Of a stretch of DNA of 64,000 nucleotides, positions 60,709 through 64,000 are shown piece after piece. The notes under the pieces were generated by a model. It was not told where the DNA came from. It saw only the letters and a program-made list of their open reading frames with translations, and made no database searches. The stretch comes from an uncultured Collinsella sp. GTDB taxonomy: Bacteria; Actinomycetota; Coriobacteriia; Coriobacteriales; Coriobacteriaceae. Every line of letters starts with the position of its first letter. Positions within the stretch are counted from its first letter, which is position 1. The stretch spans positions 1-64,000 of the forward strand of contig CABRHX010000002.1 in the NCBI GenBank assembly GCA_902470805.1, read 5' to 3'. Position numbers and translations under genes: made by a program.

Positions 60709-60800
60709 CTCTGTCCTTTCGTGCCCGGCGTCGGTTTATCGCCGTCCGGGTTGGGTATTCTAGAAAGCATTATCAACCCCAGTAGATGGAGTTCAAGCAG

Positions 60801-62693
60801 ATGGAGATGGATGACAACAAGCGTAGACGGAATATGATCCTCTACGTGCTCATCGCCTTCGTCGTCTACCTCGTGCTCTCGACCGTTCTGTTCCCCAACA
60901 TCGGTCACACGCAGCAGATTACGGAGACCGATTACTCGACGTTTGTGAAAGCGCTCGACAAGAAGAGCGTCGAAAAGGTCGAGTACAACACCGACGACTA
61001 TACGATTTATTACACCAAGAAGGGCGAGGACGAGAACACCGCCTATAAGACGACCGGTGTGCCGAATGATGCAGGCTTTACCGATCGCGTGCTTGAGTCT
61101 GGCGCTTCGCTGGAGTCGGTCGTTCCCGATAAAAACTCGGGTTTGATGACCTACTACCTGCTTACGCTCATCCTTCCCATGGCGATTTTCTTCCTGATCG
61201 GCTGGTGGCTCAACCGCCGCATGAAGAAGGCTATGGGCGATGACGGCCCGTCGATGAACTTTGGCGGCGGCGGTTTTGGCGGCGGCGGGCTGGGTAAGTC
61301 CGGCGCGCGCGTGATCGCCTCCAAGGACGTGGGCGTGACCTTTAAGGACGTCGCTGGCCAGGAAGAGGCCAAGGAGTCTCTCAAGGAGGTCGTCGACTTT
61401 CTGGAGAAGCCGCAGCGCTATGAGGAGATCGGCGCCAAGTTGCCGCGCGGTGCTCTCCTTGTTGGCCCTCCGGGTACCGGTAAGACCCTGCTTGCCAAGG
61501 CTGTTGCCGGCGAGGCCGGTGTTCCGTTCTTTAGCATTTCGGGCTCTGAGTTCGTTGAGATGTTTGTTGGTCGCGGCGCTGCAAAGGTTCGTGACCTGTT
61601 TAAGCAGGCCAAGGAAAAGGCCCCGTGTATCGTCTTTATCGATGAGATCGATACCATCGGTAAGAAGCGCGATGGCGGCGGCTTTAGCGGCAACGACGAG
61701 CGCGAGCAGACGCTCAATCAGTTGCTGACCGAGATGGATGGCTTCGATAACCACAAGGGTATCGTTGTCCTTGCCGCAACCAACCGCCCCGACAGTCTCG
61801 ATCCCGCTCTACTGCGCCCCGGTCGTTTTGACCGCCGCATCCCCGTCGAGCTGCCCGATCTGACCGGCCGCAAGAACATCCTCGAGCTGCATGCCAAGAG
61901 CGTGAAGACCGAGCCGCCGATCGACCTGACCGCGATTGCCCGCGCCACGCCCGGTGCCTCGGGCGCCGACCTGGCCAATATCATCAACGAGGGCGCCCTG
62001 CGCGCCGTTCGCGAGGGTCGCAAGCGTGCAACCCAGGACGACTTCGAGGAGTCGGTGGAGGTCGTCATTGCCGGCCAACAGCGTAAGTCCACGGTGCTGT
62101 CCGACCACGAGAAGCAGGTCGTTTCTTATCACGAGATCGGTCATGCCATCGTTGCCGCTCGCCAGAAGGGCTCTGCGCCGGTCACGAAGATCACCATCGT
62201 GCCGCGCACGAGCGGTGCTCTTGGTTATACCATGCAGGTCGAGGAGGATGAGCGCTTCCTGACGACGCGCCAGGAGGTCTTGGACAAGCTCGCTGTCTAT
62301 TGCGGTGGCCGCGCAGCCGAGGAGCTCATCTTTGGAGAGATGACGACCGGCGCCGCCAACGACATCGAGCAGGCCACCAAGCTCGCCCGTAATATGGTGA
62401 CGCGCTTTGGTATGTCCGACGAGTTTGGCATGATGGCGCTCGGTACCGTGCAGAACGCGTATCTCAATCAGGACACGTCGCTCACCTGCGCCCCCGGTAC
62501 GGCCGAGCGCGTGGACGCGATTGTCGCCAAGCTGATCGAGGATGCGCACGACCGCGCTTTGCAGATTCTGAAGGAGAACAAGTTTAAGCTCCACGAGCTG
62601 GCTCGTTATCTGTATAAGAAGGAGACCATCACGGGCGAGGAGTTCATGAACCTCCTCACGCGCGAGAATCCGCTGATGCCCAAGCAGCAGTAA
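60801..62693 (+). CDS. ftsH: ATP-dependent zinc metalloprotease FtsH
   Basis: The 630-residue membrane protease degrades misfolded and regulatory membrane proteins. Two membrane helices (about 12-32 and 118-140) flank an extracytoplasmic domain. The AAA module has GPPGTGKTLLAKA, FIDEIDTIGKKRDGG and the NRPDSLDPALLRPGRFDR second-region motif. The zinc site is HEIGH (about 444-448). A glycine-rich linker (FGGGGFGGGGLG) precedes the ATPase. The start at 60801 has GGAG nine bases before it; ATG 60786 and 60807 are also in frame. The gene is complete and ends at a clear terminator. Confidence 0.95.
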   Translation: MEMDDNKRRRNMILYVLIAFVVYLVLSTVLFPNIGHTQQITETDYSTFVKALDKKSVEKVEYNTDDYTIYYTKKGEDENTAYKTTGVPNDAGFTDRVLESGASLESVVPDKNSGLMTYYLLTLILPMAIFFLIGWWLNRRMKKAMGDDGPSMNFGGGGFGGGGLGKSGARVIASKDVGVTFKDVAGQEEAKESLKEVVDFLEKPQRYEEIGAKLPRGALLVGPPGTGKTLLAKAVAGEAGVPFFSISGSEFVEMFVGRGAAKVRDLFKQAKEKAPCIVFIDEIDTIGKKRDGGGFSGNDEREQTLNQLLTEMDGFDNHKGIVVLAATNRPDSLDPALLRPGRFDRRIPVELPDLTGRKNILELHAKSVKTEPPIDLTAIARATPGASGADLANIINEGALRAVREGRKRATQDDFEESVEVVIAGQQRKSTVLSDHEKQVVSYHEIGHAIVAARQKGSAPVTKITIVPRTSGALGYTMQVEEDERFLTTRQEVLDKLAVYCGGRAAEELIFGEMTTGAANDIEQATKLARNMVTRFGMSDEFGMMALGTVQNAYLNQDTSLTCAPGTAERVDAIVAKLIEDAHDRALQILKENKFKLHELARYLYKKETITGEEFMNLLTRENPLMPKQQ

Positions 62694-62719
62694 AGCCGCG
62701 GCCGAGCCAGTAAACGCCG

Positions 62720-62757
62720 ACGCCCCATTTGAGCAGCTTTCTCAAATGGGGCGTTTT
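62720..62757 (+). terminator. Intrinsic terminator after ftsH
   Basis: CGCCCCATTTGAG and CTCAAATGGGGCG form a 13-bp stem, followed by TTTT. Confidence 0.88.
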
Positions 62758-62774
62758 GCTTGAGAGGGATGGAA

Positions 62775-63230
62775 ATGAAGATCGTGGTGAGCGCCTGCTT
62801 GATGGGCGAGAGCTGCAAGTATAACGGGCTCGACAACTACCATCGCGAGTTGGTCGAGGCCTGCGAGCGTACAGGGACCGAGGTCCTCTTGGTGTGCCCT
62901 GAGGTCTTTGGGGGCCTGCCCACGCCGCGCAAGCCGTCCGAGATTGTGAACGGAGAGGTTCGTACCTGCGAGGGCATATCGGTCGATCGCGAATTTCGCC
63001 TGGGTGCCCAACGAGCGCTCGATATGTGCGAGCAGGCGGGCGGGCCGGAAGAGATCGCCGCGTGCATCCTTCAGGACCGCAGCCCCTCGTGCGGTGCGGG
63101 TCACATCTACGACGGCACCTTTAGCAGTACGCTCACCGCGGGCAACGGTGTTTTCGTCGACCTGCTCCTGCGCCACGGCTACCGTGTGATCCCGGCAAGC
63201 GAGTTCGACCCCAGCATGCTGGAACAATAA
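62775..63230 (+). CDS. DUF523 / TudS-like protein
   Basis: The 151-residue protein is a single DUF523 domain: VSACLMGESCKYNGLDNYHR at the start, CPEVFGGLPTPRKPSEI in the middle and CILQDRSPSCGAGHIYDGTF with two conserved cysteines. TudS proteins of this family use a 4Fe-4S cluster held by conserved cysteines to remove sulfur from thiouracil. The conserved Cys residues here fit that, but the substrate is not shown. The start at 62775 is preferred with AGAGGG eight bases before; two earlier starts are in frame. Confidence 0.85.
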   Translation: MKIVVSACLMGESCKYNGLDNYHRELVEACERTGTEVLLVCPEVFGGLPTPRKPSEIVNGEVRTCEGISVDREFRLGAQRALDMCEQAGGPEEIAACILQDRSPSCGAGHIYDGTFSSTLTAGNGVFVDLLLRHGYRVIPASEFDPSMLEQ

Positions 63231-63269
63231 AAAACCACCACAAGGGCACTGCTCCCTTGTGGTGGTTTT
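63231..63269. terminator. Two-way terminator between convergent genes
   Basis: A perfect 16-bp stem (AAAACCACCACAAGGG and complement) with a 7-base loop and A/T runs at both sides serves both strands. Confidence 0.92.
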
Positions 63270-63278
63270 GGCCTGGGT

Positions 63279-64000
63279 CTAGAGCGTGTGGCCGTAGGCG
63301 TTGGCGGCCTTGATGGCGGCGGCGAATTTTTCGTCGGTGAAGGGCTCCGGGTTGCCTTGCTTCCACTCGTTGGTGGCGTGCGCGTGCTCGCACAGGGCAG
63401 GGATATCGGTCTCGGAAAGCCCGACCTGCTCAAGCGTTACGGGCAGCCCCATCTGCTTGTCGAAGTCAGCATAGCGCTTAAGGTTCTCGGTGTCGCCCGT
63501 GTAGGCGAACAACACCAGCACGCCCAGGCTTACGACTTCGCCGTGCAGGTAGGTGCCCTCACGCGGAATGCTGCAGGTGGCGTTGTAGAACGCGTGCGCC
63601 ACGCTCGAGTTGTAGTAGTAATCGTTCTGGTTTGTCAGGTTCGAGACATAGCCCGTGTTGACCACGATGTCGAGCGCGATCTGCTTGACGGCCTCGCTCG
63701 ACAGATTCTGACGAACGTCCTCAAGACCCTGAACACCATAGGTAAACAGCGGCTCGGAACAGGTGTGGGCAAGAGCCAGGCCAAGGCCGGCGGTGTGCTC
63801 CAGGTCGCCGGCGCTCGTGGCGTACTCGACTTCGGGCTGCTTGGACAGGGCGTCGCCCACGCCGGCCCAGAAGTACTCCGCCGGAGCCTCGGCGATGATC
63901 TTGGGATTGATGAAGATGTGCGCCGGTCGGTTGGGGTACGAATAGCCCTCGAGCGATCCATCGTCGTTGTAGACGACGGCAATGGCGGTCGCGGCGGAAC
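63279..64000 (-). CDS. Iron-type alcohol dehydrogenase family protein, partial
   Basis: The C-terminal 240 residues of a longer protein are present; the frame is open to the window edge and the N-terminus lies beyond 64000. It fits the iron-containing/glycerol-dehydrogenase and dehydroquinate-synthase-like fold: SSVAHAFYNATCSI and YLHGEVVSLGVLVL carry the two metal-binding His residues, and FINPKIIAEAPAEYFWAGVG matches the domain centre. Substrate and cofactor cannot be told from this part. It converges on the DUF523 gene with a two-way terminator between. Confidence 0.8.
   Translation of the reverse strand, partial: SAATAIAVVYNDDGSLEGYSYPNRPAHIFINPKIIAEAPAEYFWAGVGDALSKQPEVEYATSAGDLEHTAGLGLALAHTCSEPLFTYGVQGLEDVRQNLSSEAVKQIALDIVVNTGYVSNLTNQNDYYYNSSVAHAFYNATCSIPREGTYLHGEVVSLGVLVLFAYTGDTENLKRYADFDKQMGLPVTLEQVGLSETDIPALCEHAHATNEWKQGNPEPFTDEKFAAAIKAANAYGHTL

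Noticed and set aside
1..64000. CRISPR array, prophage, integrase or insertion sequence
   Set aside because: No regular spacer array, transposase, integrase or phage structural gene was found. The accessory part is recognised only by composition and content.

Overview
The window is high-GC chromosomal DNA with dense, mostly plus-strand operons. Gene content and order (rimP-nusA-infB-rbfA-DHH-truB-ribF, dnaG-rpoD, coaD-sepIVA-like-DUF177-rpmF-plsX-acpP-rnc-smc-ftsY-ffh), the zinc-type L32, the sepIVA-like neighbour and the intergenic palindromes suggest an actinobacterium of the Coriobacteriia, most like a gut Collinsella. That placement is inferred from content and style; no database was searched.

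Positions 1-6.4 kb form an accessory, visibly AT-richer stretch. It holds a secreted Ala/Thr-rich protein, a gene broken by one in-frame TGA, a small membrane-anchored hypothetical, a SIR2-domain protein that looks like a single-gene anti-phage NADase, a repeat-rich non-coding region, a 9-G tract beside a perfect palindrome, and a short XRE regulator.

Positions 6.5-17.6 kb hold the most notable system: eight tightly spaced or overlapping genes resembling the Gram-positive Pel exopolysaccharide locus. The order is PelD-like c-di-GMP receptor (fused to a degenerate SDR/epimerase domain), PelE-like TPR protein, PelA-like deacetylase (DUF2194 type), PelF-like glycosyltransferase and PelG-like transporter. 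They run directly into a CotH-kinase Tat-lipoprotein, a VTC-domain protein and a DUF4956 membrane protein. The PelD protein keeps an RxxD I-site five residues before a dead GGDEF (DGDVL), which predicts c-di-GMP control of matrix synthesis.

Positions 17.7-22.1 kb are a sucrose locus: a LacI-type regulator, a PTS EIIBC and a GH32 hydrolase, with three matching operators. Next come a Cys/Met-metabolism PLP-fold protein that seems to lack its catalytic lysine, a ModE-like HTH protein, guaB and leuS (behind a very large palindrome).

Positions 28.4-55.4 kb are core informational and envelope genes: rimP (with a probable attenuator), nusA (with a Cys/His tail and no ylxR after it), infB, rbfA, nrnA-like, truB, ribF, dnaG, rpoD, tRNA-Asn, an Asp23 protein, fakA-like, recG, rsmD, coaD, a sepIVA-like gene, DUF177, rpmF, plsX, acpP, rnc, smc, ftsY and ffh.

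Positions 55.4-64 kb hold a DUF134-NifX fusion regulator (minus strand), an atypical thyA, folA, a SpoU methyltransferase, a MATE exporter, a decayed cobO, ftsH, a DUF523/TudS-like protein and the 3' part of an iron-type alcohol dehydrogenase. Several families of long intergenic palindromes recur; one family lies twice in convergent gene gaps.
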